DNA of 54,568 bases. Source: Flavobacteriales bacterium UBA2619. GTDB taxonomy: Bacteria > Bacteroidota > Bacteroidia > Flavobacteriales_D > Sanyastnellaceae. The DNA lies in NCBI GenBank assembly GCA_002339135.1, contig DDJR01000029.1:1-54568 (forward strand), read 5' to 3'. The notes beneath the pieces are model-generated. The model ran no database searches, had not been told where the DNA came from, and saw only the letters and a list, made by a program, of their open reading frames with translations. Of the stretch, positions 34,991 to 43,570 are shown piece by piece. Numbering within the stretch: position 1 is the first letter of the stretch; each line of letters starts with the position of its first letter. The position numbers and the translations under genes are program-made.

Positions 34991-37165
34991 TTAAGGCCTA
35001 AGAACTTGCACACTTTTTGATATCATGTGCCATTTTCCAGCTCCATCGATTACTTGCGCTACAACGGCATAGACTCCATCAGGAACCTCTTCACTGTCAT
35101 TTTTACCGTCCCAACATACGTCGGGGTTTTCAGACTCAAATATCACATCACCCCATCTAGATAAAATTGTGAGTTTATACACCGCTCCGTTTTCGAAGGT
35201 TTCCCCAGAAATAAATCCAAGAGTTGACTCACCGGGGTTCCATGGAAACCAGTCGTTAATCAAGTCATCGTTTGGCGTAAATACATCTGGAATCCACAAC
35301 AACGGTTCTTCAGTTAAACAGACTCTGTTAGAACTCGCTCCGTTGATTCCGTTTTCGATGTCACTGTCAATTGCGAGAACAGTATAGCAGAAATCACCTG
35401 GAAGGCTTGTCAGGTTTCCAACGTAGTCTTCAGCGTGAAGTTTATCAGGTGCAAATGTTGCTAGAGGGCTGTTTGACGAAAGGCGGGTAGGAGCTCGTAA
35501 CAATTCGTATGAGCTAACCCCTTCCGGAAATTCCAGGTATTCAGACCAAATGAAACTGTTCTCAAAATCTGTTTCGGTAAGACTTTGCCATCCCTGCAGC
35601 AGTATTGTTTTTGCTGTATTTGAAGTGGCAGTTGCTGCAGCACAGACATTGTATGCTGAGCATCTGTAAGAATAGCTTTTTGAATCCGTATTAACATTTG
35701 AGTCTATAAAGGTGACTGGAAATCCAAGTGAACTCAGAACAGGTTCAAAAATGGGGAGCCATACGCTATCTTCTTCAACGAATTTTTCAAGTTGATATAA
35801 ACTTGCTTCAACAGCTGTTGGGTCTGTTTCAATAAAAATCTCGACACTTCCATCAGCGATCACAGACGCTCTTTTAATCAAAGGAGCGTTGGCTGCTTCT
35901 GGATACAAAAAGACGAGTTCAAATTCACTAGATCGAGCCAAATTCCCAGAAGTTGATTCAGCGACAACTCTATATTTGTAGGTGCCATCGGTATTGGTGC
36001 CTGTGTGAAGGTAATTGCTAACGCCTGAGCTAACTTCGCCCAGAGTGGTCCAAGGACCGTAACTTGAGGTGCCGTTATCGTAAACGCACGCTTGAATAGA
36101 AAAGTGATCAACTCCCCCTTCTATTCCAAACGGACTGTTCCAACTTATTTGTGCACTGTAGGTGCACGGAACCTGAGTAGCAATTACAAAGATCGAAGTT
36201 GTACATTCTCCTGCTGCGTTGGGGTTGGGAGTTCCATCATCATTAATGCATTCAAAAGCCGAAACCCTGTAGCTCTCAGGTTGAGATGATGCAAGTGAGG
36301 TAGGTATTAACGCTGATGTTGTGTTGGGATTGTCAATTTGCAACACCTCAGCCGATCCGGCTGCAGAGCATTTGTAGACAATATAACCTAGGGTCTCAGG
36401 CGTAACGTTGTAATCAAAAAACACTTCAGCTAAGCCAGAAGCAGGGTCTACATCCACATGGGTCGCAACGGGCAACTCTCCATTCAAACTTCCCACAACC
36501 AAATCTGTTGCGTTGCTCTCGTGTACATCAATGCCATTTGATGCGGTTTGTCTTACCCTGTAAATGTTTACAGAAACGCATGGGCCTGGGTTGTCCGTGA
36601 AGGAGCCTCCAAGTTGCGAATCCGGAAGAATCGCCACAGTATCCCAAACCGCAGTGAATTCATTCAGTCTTTCCAAGTAAAAATCTCCTCCAGCACTTTC
36701 ACCTGACACAGCATAGGGACTGTTCCACACAAGAAATACTTCATCGGCAGCTGACCCCACACTTGCAGTCACATGAATGCTACATAAAGTTGGAGATGTG
36801 GGGGACATATCGCTTGTCGTTCCACCATTCATTGTGGTGATCTGCACTGCGTTAAAGCAATGAGGTGCAGCATTCGCGTTGTATAAAAATGAAGGCATAA
36901 CCCATCCGGTGGGCAAAACTCCTGTTTCTGAGTTTGTACCAACCAAATGTGGAGAAGGGCTTAGAAGCACTCCAGGAATATCATAAACTTGAATTTCGTT
37001 TCGTATGAATTCTTCACCCCCTAAAGAAGCAAAGACCTCCCAGTACAACGTCGCATTTCCCGCAGCATTTACGTTGTTGACATGAGTGAGGTCTGGCTGA
37101 GCATCCATTTCACTGCTTGCAGAAAATGCAAACGCAATAAATATAAAAATTAGAATCTGCTTCAT
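34991..37165 (-). CDS. Surface protein with gliding-motility/type IX (type B) C-terminal domain
   Basis: 724 residues. It has a signal peptide (about 1-22), followed by several fibronectin-III-like beta-sandwich repeats (recurring patterns such as EVFLVWNSPYAVSG, AQISWNSPFGIEGG and TYKYRVVAES), and at about 630-724 the CHU_C gliding-associated domain: LWIPDVFTPNDDLIND, LTILSRWGDVIFES, CWDGKNDSEEVPDGVYAVV. Family knowledge: that domain targets proteins to the type IX secretion system and the cell surface or environment. It stands alone on its own transcript; the binding target of the repeats is unknown. Confidence 0.9.
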   Translation of the reverse strand: MKQILIFIFIAFAFSASSEMDAQPDLTHVNNVNAAGNATLYWEVFASLGGEEFIRNEIQVYDIPGVLLSPSPHLVGTNSETGVLPTGWVMPSFLYNANAAPHCFNAVQITTMNGGTTSDMSPTSPTLCSIHVTASVGSAADEVFLVWNSPYAVSGESAGGDFYLERLNEFTAVWDTVAILPDSQLGGSFTDNPGPCVSVNIYRVRQTASNGIDVHESNATDLVVGSLNGELPVATHVDVDPASGLAEVFFDYNVTPETLGYIVYKCSAAGSAEVLQIDNPNTTSALIPTSLASSQPESYRVSAFECINDDGTPNPNAAGECTTSIFVIATQVPCTYSAQISWNSPFGIEGGVDHFSIQACVYDNGTSSYGPWTTLGEVSSGVSNYLHTGTNTDGTYKYRVVAESTSGNLARSSEFELVFLYPEAANAPLIKRASVIADGSVEIFIETDPTAVEASLYQLEKFVEEDSVWLPIFEPVLSSLGFPVTFIDSNVNTDSKSYSYRCSAYNVCAAATATSNTAKTILLQGWQSLTETDFENSFIWSEYLEFPEGVSSYELLRAPTRLSSNSPLATFAPDKLHAEDYVGNLTSLPGDFCYTVLAIDSDIENGINGASSNRVCLTEEPLLWIPDVFTPNDDLINDWFPWNPGESTLGFISGETFENGAVYKLTILSRWGDVIFESENPDVCWDGKNDSEEVPDGVYAVVAQVIDGAGKWHMISKSVQVLRP

Positions 37166-37264
37166 GCCTTAAAATTACAACACCTAATGCTTACTATTTG
37201 CTTCATTGAAATTATTATTAGCAACGGATTCTTTATACCTTATAGTATATCTTAATTTAGCGGA

Positions 37265-37768
37265 ATGAGTTTCCCCATCTTCCCCAACATGCCGGAGTCG
37301 TCAAAACTCCTTGTTTTCACTGCTGACAATGCTCTTGATGCAATAGCTTCATCCAGTTTCTTGATTAGGCTCAACACATTCTTGTCAACTTGGTCATCTC
37401 ATGGTTCTCAACTTGAGGCGAACTCTTTGTTAATCTCAAATCGTGTGTTGTTTATTGCAGTTGATGAAACCAAATCAATGGCATCGGGCTGTTCAGTCGA
37501 TGCGTTCACCAATTTCATGAAGTCAGAATGTGCTTCTACGGGTGTTGATTGGTTCAACCGTCATCAAGTTTTACATAGAAGCTCAAGTGACAACGATGTT
37601 TTTTCAGACTGGATGGTCAATACGTTAGATGATTTCATCAAACTGGTAAAATCCGGAAGTTTGGCAGAGAACATTCAAACGTTGAACACATCATTGACAA
37701 CATTGAAAGAAGGAAGAGCATCGTTAATCCAGAGCTTTCAGGAGAGCTGGTATTACCGCATGATTTGA
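37265..37768 (+). CDS. Small cytoplasmic protein of unknown function
   Basis: A 167-residue soluble protein without signal peptide or membrane segment. I recognise it as a small Flavobacteriales family often labelled 'ABC transporter ATPase' in databases, but it has no Walker A, Walker B or ABC signature, so the label is not supported. Visible features are the LIASSSFL/FLSTWSSHGSQL region, FIAVDETKSMASGCSVDAF and a helical C-terminus ending SFQESWYYRMI. It is divergent from the gliding-domain gene across a 99-base gap. Confidence 0.75.
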   Translation: MSFPIFPNMPESSKLLVFTADNALDAIASSSFLIRLNTFLSTWSSHGSQLEANSLLISNRVLFIAVDETKSMASGCSVDAFTNFMKSECASTGVDWFNRHQVLHRSSSDNDVFSDWMVNTLDDFIKLVKSGSLAENIQTLNTSLTTLKEGRASLIQSFQESWYYRMI

Positions 37769-38020
37769 CCGGTTTTTTCGTCCAATCTCACTTTTATTTC
37801 TATGGAACTTGATTTTTAACCAACGAATTAATTACAAATTTTTTGGTTTATTAGTGTTAATCACCTAATTTTAACGCGTTGATATGTCTTTATTCTGTAA
37901 ATAGAAGATGTTAAAACACTCTAGAGAGTCTAGTGATGCTGAGTTTTCCTTAGTATTTACTGCTGTTAAGAGTTTCATTTAGTAAATAATTTTTTTGTTT
38001 TAATCTTTAAACCTGTTCAT
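37769..38020 (+). promoter_or_regulatory. Leader region of the 1551-residue modular protein gene
   Basis: A 252-base very AT-rich stretch, the longest gene-free gap in the window. It must hold the promoter for the gene at 38021. I found no perfect TAnnTTTG box. A small perfect inverted repeat (CTAGA-gag-TCTAG) lies at 37921-37933 and could be an operator, though its arms are short. No RNA gene or small reading frame is evident. Confidence 0.35.
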
Positions 38021-41000
38021 ATGTTTAACAACTACACGAAGTTAACGACTGCTTTTGCAGCGTTTGCACTTCTTTTTTCAACTGGAGCTTGGTCGCAATG
38101 CGATGAAGGTCTGATAGCTGTAGATTATGCTATCACGTCAGGGTCTTTTGCCTCTGAAATTTCTTGGACTCTTAATGATCCCGACGGTAATTCTGTTGAG
38201 ACAGGTGGAGCCCCTATTAGTGGTGTTTGGTGCTTACCCGCTGGAGACTACACTTTCATTGGTTCCGATGCTTACGGAGATGGATGGAACGGTGCTGTGG
38301 CAACATTCTCTGTTGGAGGTGTTGAGGTTGGTTCATTGGCAGTAGAAGGTGCATCAGGGTCTGTTGCTCTTTCTATAAGCGCTGACGTTCCTGGATGTAC
38401 TGATGCTACGGCATCGAACTTTAACTCTGCAGCTACTGTAGATGACGGTACATGCTGCTTCAACGATCTCGTTACAATTACCATCTACGATTCGTTTGGA
38501 GATGGTATGGATTATCCTTTAGGAACAGAAGGCGGACTTGAGTTCGCTGGTGTTTATTACCCTTTCTTAAGTGGTCCTTCTTTGTCGTTAGATTTCTGTC
38601 TAGCTCCGGGATGTTACTCTGGGACATTTACTTTTGACGCATATGCTAGTGAGACATCATGGGGTGTTACAGTAAACGGTAACGAAGTTGCTTCAGGTGG
38701 TAGTTCAAGCGCTACGCTTTTCTTCTCTTCAGATCCTGCTTGTATTGTTGCTGGTTGTAACGATATGATGTCATGTAACTACGATGAGTCGGTCAACGTA
38801 AATGACGGATCTTGTGATTACGTAACATGTGCAGGTTGTACAGACGCATTGTCTTGTAACTTAACTCCAGACGCTACTTTAGACGATGGTTCTTGTAATT
38901 ACGACTGTATTGGTTGTATGGATTCAACAGCTACAAACTTCGATGCTTTGTTTACGATTGCATGTGAAGACTGCTGTGCTTACTGTGAAGGTGCTTTTGC
39001 TGGTACACTTACTGTAGGTGGCGGATCTTGGGATTCTGAGATAGGTTATACTCTTTCTTTAGGAGGTGAAGTTGTTTCTGAGGGTGCTGCTGGTTCTGCG
39101 ACTTTATGTCTTGAAGCTGGATGTTACACATTCGGTATGACTGATGCATATGGAGACGGATGGAATGGTGGTACATATTCTTTTGATGGATATGACGGAG
39201 TAAACGTTTTCGCTGGTGATATTAACACTGCAGCTGTTGGAGACGGTGGTTCTGTAGGAACTGATTACCTTGATTTTAACGGAGGTGCTTGTACATTTGG
39301 TTGTACTGACGCTGGAGCTTGTAACTACGATTCAACTACATCATTTGATGACGGTTCTTGTGATTACTCTTGCGTAGGATGTATGGATTCATCTGCAGCT
39401 AACTTCGATCCAAACGCTACCATTGATAGTGGAAACTGTGTATACTGTGACCCAGGTACATTCGTTCTAACTATGACAATGTCTGATGCATTTGGTGATG
39501 GGTGGAACGGAGCTGAGTACTACGTATTCGATCAAGTTTCAGGTGAAATCGCTCTTCAAGGTAGCCTTGATCAAGCTTTCTCTGGAGACACTCTCGCTTT
39601 GGGTGCTGATTTGGTTTGTTTAGCACCTGGTTGCTATTCTGTACAAGTAAGTGCAGGATTATATCCTGCTGAAGTAAGTGTTTCTATGTCAGATCAGTTT
39701 GGTACTTTCTACGGTTCTACTGGAGGAGACTCTACATGGCCCCTTGACTTTACTTTGACTGGAGCTTGTGCATTCTCTGGATGTACTAGCCCTTCTGCTT
39801 TGAATTACAACATCAGTGCTACTGATGATGATGGTACTTGTCAAGAGCCTCCATCAAACGATCAATTTGCGAATGCTGAAGCGGTTGCTTGTGATTCATT
39901 TGTTTCTGGTACTTTATTGTACTCTACAGATGATTCAGATATGATTGGTTCAGAGTTCGGAAACAACGTGGTTAATTCATCAGGTGTTTGGTACACATAC
40001 AACGCTGCTGGTGACGATCAAGTTACTTTCAGTACTTGTGATACTCCTTTAAATGACGGAGATACGGATTACACTACAGACACTAAGCTTTTTGTTTACA
40101 CTCAAGACTTAGACGGTTCAATGGTAGCTGTAGCTTCTAACAGTGATGGATGTGATACAGGATTCCTTTCAAGTGTTACAGTGAATACTTCTACAGGTAC
40201 GGATTACTTCGTGTCGCTAAGTAATGCAGAAACATTTACAAACGGAAGTGATTTCGTGATGTCAGTATCTTGTGCTACATGTGACGAGACTCCATCAAAT
40301 GATGATTGTTCTGGTGCCATGGCTCAAGTTGATGGTGTGATGTTCACTGGTTCTACTTGTTGTGCTTCTGCTGAAGGTGAGTTTATGGGTCAAGTGCTTG
40401 GTGGTACTGCATACGGTGTGTGGTTTACTTTCAACTCTGCGAACTACGACACTTTCGATTTCACATTAACTAACGTAAGTAATGAAACTGTAGGATTGTA
40501 CATCTTTGATGGCAATACTTGTGAAGAAATTGTTGGTGCTGCAGGTTGTATCGTTACAGGATCTTGTGCTGGGTCAGTTGAGAACTTCTTGGAGTTGACT
40601 CCTGATTCTGAGTACTACTTCTGCGTATTTGCTGAAGACGCTGATGGTTGTGGTGAATTTGAGTTCACAACAAACGGTGTAATCTTCGGTTGTACTGACG
40701 CTACTGCGACGAACTACAGCATGGACGCTACAAACGACGATGGTACATGTGACTTTACAGACGTTGTTGCTCCTAACGATAGTTGTGATGATGCTGTAGC
40801 TTTAGAGTGTAACACAGTAACTACTGGTTCAACTGGTGGAGCTACTATCCTAGGTTCTCCAATTGGAGTTGTAGGATGTGAAACAGCTCCTGGAGCTGGT
40901 GTTTGGTACTCATTCGTGGGTGACGGACAGCTTAACACTTTAAGTACTTGTGGTTCTGCGATTGATTCTAAGATTAACATTTACACAGCTGATGTTGCTT

Positions 41001-42676
41001 GTGGAGGTGGTGGAATTGATGTTCCTCCTGCTGATGCATGTGGTGAAGGTTTAAATACTGTAAACTTCAGTGTTGGTGGTGGTGCATGGGATAGTGAAAT
41101 CTCATGGACTTTATCTAATACTGATAGTATTGTTGCTGCAGGTGGAGCTCCTACAACTGGAAGTGTTTGTCTTCCAGAAGGTGATTATACTCTATCTATG
41201 TCTGATGCTTACGGTGACGGATGGAATGGAGGTAACGCTACATTTACTAATGGTCTCGGTGAGGTTGTTGGTTTCTATACTGCTGTAGTTGGTAGCCCAG
41301 CTGAAACAGCAACGTTATCAGTTTCTGCATACTCTATGGAGCCTGTATATCAGCCTGGTGATTTCACTTGTTTTGCTTCTGCAGTTAGCAGTGATGGAAC
41401 TGGTGCTTGTACTTTGTTTGATGCTGACGATGTTAATTTCGAGTTTATTTCAACAGCAGGTACATTGTACTACGTGCTTGTAGGATCTGAAGGCGCTGCT
41501 GGTGCATTCGACTTGGAATTCAACTGTGCTACAGTTGTTGAGGGATGTATGAACTCAGCTGCTTGTAACTATGACGAGACTGCTAATGTAAGTACTGATA
41601 CTTGTGACTTCTGGTCATGTGTTTGTGCTACTGAAACAGGAACAGCTGTTCAATTGAATATGGTTGATGCATTCGGTGACGGATGGAATGGTGCTGGTTA
41701 TACAATCTCAGACCTTGATGGAAACCTTGTTTTCGCTGGTGGTCTTGATGAGGCTCAGTTCTCTGTAGACAACGATAACTACGCTGGTCCAGAGTTTGGA
41801 TTTGACATGTTATGTCTTGAGGCTGGATGCTACAACATCTCAGTATCTACAGGTGATTGGGGTTCTGAGGTTTCTTGGAACATCACACTTGAAGATGGTA
41901 CAATTCTAGTTGCTGGAGGTGCTCCAGATTCGCAGACAATCTCTATTGGAGGTGCTGTTTGTGGATGTACTGATACAGGTGCTTGTAACTATGACGAGTT
42001 AGCTACTGACGAGGATGGATCATGTGATTACGAAGCATGTGCTGGTTGTACAGACATGGAAGCTTGTAACTACAACGCTGATGCTCTGATTGAAGATGGA
42101 ACATGTTGTTTCTCTAACTGTGTTACAGTTCAGATGTTTGATACATACGGCGACGGATGGGGTGGATACGGAACCGACGGTGACGTTGGGTACGTAATTA
42201 CTGCTGTTGACGGAACAGAAGTAGGTTCAGGAATGTTGGTGACTGGAACAAACGGTGAGGATACTTACTGTCTTGCTGATGGTTGTTACACAATTACTGT
42301 AAATGAGTTTACATTTTCTGCTGAGATCTCTTGGACTATTCTTGGAGCATTTGGTGGTCTAGTAAACGGAATCTCTCCTGAAGCTGTTACTTTCAATGTT
42401 GGTTCTGGTGATCAGTGTGTAGTAGGTTGCGATATATCATGTGCTTGTAACTACGATTCTGCAGTAAACATCTCTGATGTTGAACAGTGCGTATTCTCAG
42501 GATGTGATGGTTGTACTTACCCAGATGCTGCTAACTACAACGAAGCTGCTATTACAGATGACGGTTCTTGTACATTCGATATCGCTAACCCTTGTCCTGC
42601 GGACTTGAACAACGATGGATCAATTACTACAGGTGACCTTCTTATCTTCTTAGGAGCGTTCGGTACTATTTGCTAA
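38021..42676 (+). CDS. Giant cysteine-rich modular exported protein with dockerin-like C-terminus
   Basis: 1551 residues. Signal peptide 1-26 (cleaved near GAWSQ). The rest is built of repeats: (a) at least six beta-sandwich modules each carrying D-[AT]-[YF]-G-D-G-W-N/G-G, centred at residues 83, 375, 489, 1062, 1216 and 1374, plus a weaker one at 157; (b) a dozen 20-26-residue units of the form C-T-D-x-x-A-C-N-Y-D ... D-D-G-S-C, some in tandem; (c) three larger beta domains at about 620-760, 770-890 and 920-1175 that resemble bacterial pre-peptidase C-terminal domains. The end (DLNNDGSITTGDLLIF, then LGAFG) is a single dockerin/EF-hand-like calcium loop; there is no type IX sorting domain. 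Many Asp/Gly and Cys residues suggest a calcium-bound, disulfide-stabilised surface or released protein. Codons are strongly T-ending (GGT, GCT, TGT, TCT), as for a highly expressed gene. Function unknown; an adhesin or matrix role is inference. Confidence 0.9.
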   Translation: MFNNYTKLTTAFAAFALLFSTGAWSQCDEGLIAVDYAITSGSFASEISWTLNDPDGNSVETGGAPISGVWCLPAGDYTFIGSDAYGDGWNGAVATFSVGGVEVGSLAVEGASGSVALSISADVPGCTDATASNFNSAATVDDGTCCFNDLVTITIYDSFGDGMDYPLGTEGGLEFAGVYYPFLSGPSLSLDFCLAPGCYSGTFTFDAYASETSWGVTVNGNEVASGGSSSATLFFSSDPACIVAGCNDMMSCNYDESVNVNDGSCDYVTCAGCTDALSCNLTPDATLDDGSCNYDCIGCMDSTATNFDALFTIACEDCCAYCEGAFAGTLTVGGGSWDSEIGYTLSLGGEVVSEGAAGSATLCLEAGCYTFGMTDAYGDGWNGGTYSFDGYDGVNVFAGDINTAAVGDGGSVGTDYLDFNGGACTFGCTDAGACNYDSTTSFDDGSCDYSCVGCMDSSAANFDPNATIDSGNCVYCDPGTFVLTMTMSDAFGDGWNGAEYYVFDQVSGEIALQGSLDQAFSGDTLALGADLVCLAPGCYSVQVSAGLYPAEVSVSMSDQFGTFYGSTGGDSTWPLDFTLTGACAFSGCTSPSALNYNISATDDDGTCQEPPSNDQFANAEAVACDSFVSGTLLYSTDDSDMIGSEFGNNVVNSSGVWYTYNAAGDDQVTFSTCDTPLNDGDTDYTTDTKLFVYTQDLDGSMVAVASNSDGCDTGFLSSVTVNTSTGTDYFVSLSNAETFTNGSDFVMSVSCATCDETPSNDDCSGAMAQVDGVMFTGSTCCASAEGEFMGQVLGGTAYGVWFTFNSANYDTFDFTLTNVSNETVGLYIFDGNTCEEIVGAAGCIVTGSCAGSVENFLELTPDSEYYFCVFAEDADGCGEFEFTTNGVIFGCTDATATNYSMDATNDDGTCDFTDVVAPNDSCDDAVALECNTVTTGSTGGATILGSPIGVVGCETAPGAGVWYSFVGDGQLNTLSTCGSAIDSKINIYTADVACGGGGIDVPPADACGEGLNTVNFSVGGGAWDSEISWTLSNTDSIVAAGGAPTTGSVCLPEGDYTLSMSDAYGDGWNGGNATFTNGLGEVVGFYTAVVGSPAETATLSVSAYSMEPVYQPGDFTCFASAVSSDGTGACTLFDADDVNFEFISTAGTLYYVLVGSEGAAGAFDLEFNCATVVEGCMNSAACNYDETANVSTDTCDFWSCVCATETGTAVQLNMVDAFGDGWNGAGYTISDLDGNLVFAGGLDEAQFSVDNDNYAGPEFGFDMLCLEAGCYNISVSTGDWGSEVSWNITLEDGTILVAGGAPDSQTISIGGAVCGCTDTGACNYDELATDEDGSCDYEACAGCTDMEACNYNADALIEDGTCCFSNCVTVQMFDTYGDGWGGYGTDGDVGYVITAVDGTEVGSGMLVTGTNGEDTYCLADGCYTITVNEFTFSAEISWTILGAFGGLVNGISPEAVTFNVGSGDQCVVGCDISCACNYDSAVNISDVEQCVFSGCDGCTYPDAANYNEAAITDDGSCTFDIANPCPADLNNDGSITTGDLLIFLGAFGTIC
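38267..42166 (+). repeat. Dispersed 27-base repeats encoding the DAYGDGWNG motif
   Basis: Near-identical 27-base segments at 38267, 39143, 39485, 41204, 41666 and 42140 encode the core motif of the beta-sandwich modules, with a weaker copy at 38489. They are all in the same reading frame and differ mainly in third codon positions, which points to old duplications kept by selection on the protein. Confidence 0.8.
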
Positions 42677-42700
42677 GAATAGAATAACGATATATAAAGA

Positions 42701-42726
42701 AAGCCCCGCATTTGCGGGGCTTTTTT
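42701..42726. terminator. Strong rho-independent terminator, probably bidirectional
   Basis: A perfect inverted repeat AAGCCCCGCA-TT-TGCGGGGCTT followed by a T-run begins 25 bases after the stop of the modular protein gene. The A-rich side (AAAGAAA before the stem) gives a T-rich tract on the minus strand, so it can also end the convergent dehydrogenase transcript, whose gene stops at 42754. It is the only clear GC-rich terminator I see in the window. Confidence 0.93.
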
Positions 42727-42753
42727 ATTGTCTGTTGTTTTTAAGTTTCTGTG

Positions 42754-43539
42754 TTATCCCATCCAAGAACCTCCATTGATATCTATGGCTTGTCCTGTTA
42801 TTGATTGTTGTGCACCTGAAAATAAAAATGCTACGAGTTCTCCGATTTCCTCAGGCGAACTGAATCGACCAGTGGGGACGATATCTTTTTGTTCCTGAAG
42901 CATGTCTTTGAATTCAATGCCAGCTTCGTCAGCCATTGATTGAATGCTTGCACGAGCCATTTCAGTATCTACCCAACCTGGGTTGATGGCATTTATAAGA
43001 ATACCCTCCCTAGAGTATTTTGCCGCTAAGCTTCTTACAAGCCCCAATAAGCCTGTTTTTGATGTCACGTATGCTGTTTGATTTGGAACCCCAAATCGTG
43101 CAAGACAACTTGATGTTATGGCGATATGCTTTGTTGTAATTCCTTTAGAGCTTGCCTTTTGCAGCCATGGGATACTGGCCATGCATGTGTTGTATGTTCC
43201 CGTGAGGTTTGTGTTGATTATTTCACTCCACCTATCTTGTTCTTTGTGATCAAAATCGTTAGGACCTCCTATTCCCGCATTTGCAAAGACTCCAACCAAT
43301 GGGTGCTGTTCTAAACCAGTAGAAGGATTTGACAGTAGTTCTTTGATCGACTCTGAGTCAGATATGTCTAGAGCGTAAATCCGATGTATAGACTTGTTGT
43401 CAAGGGTTTCCAAAAGATTTTCTAACATTATTCTACGTCTTCCGATGAGTATTAATCTCGTATTGTTTACGCTAGATAGTCTTCGGGCTGTAGCGGCTCC
43501 GATCCCTGTACCTGCTCCTGTGATAAGTATTGTATGCAT
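42754..43539 (-). CDS. Short-chain dehydrogenase/reductase
   Basis: A 261-residue classical SDR with a Rossmann fold. The cofactor loop is TGAGTGIG near residues 7-14, followed by RR at 33-34, where a basic pair often signals NADP(H); then DIS around 60, the NAG motif in FANAGIGG, the catalytic Ser in ITSSCLA and YVTSK with the active-site Tyr and Lys. The end, GQAIDINGGSWMG, is typical. The substrate is unknown; these enzymes act on sugars, acyl chains or small ketones, and no neighbouring pathway helps. Confidence 0.93.
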   Translation of the reverse strand: MHTILITGAGTGIGAATARRLSSVNNTRLILIGRRRIMLENLLETLDNKSIHRIYALDISDSESIKELLSNPSTGLEQHPLVGVFANAGIGGPNDFDHKEQDRWSEIINTNLTGTYNTCMASIPWLQKASSKGITTKHIAITSSCLARFGVPNQTAYVTSKTGLLGLVRSLAAKYSREGILINAINPGWVDTEMARASIQSMADEAGIEFKDMLQEQKDIVPTGRFSSPEEIGELVAFLFSGAQQSITGQAIDINGGSWMG

Positions 43540-43570
43540 ACTACAAATGTGGTGTTATCTTAGCCTTTAT

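Noticed and set aside
34991..37165. Gliding-domain protein as proof that the cell glides
   Set aside because: The C-terminal domain marks type IX secretion; it occurs in many non-gliding Bacteroidota, so motility cannot be concluded.
43394..43570. Upstream extension of the beta-barrel protein frame
   Set aside because: It overlaps the dehydrogenase gene antisense, and the ATG at 43571, just outside that gene, is a better start.
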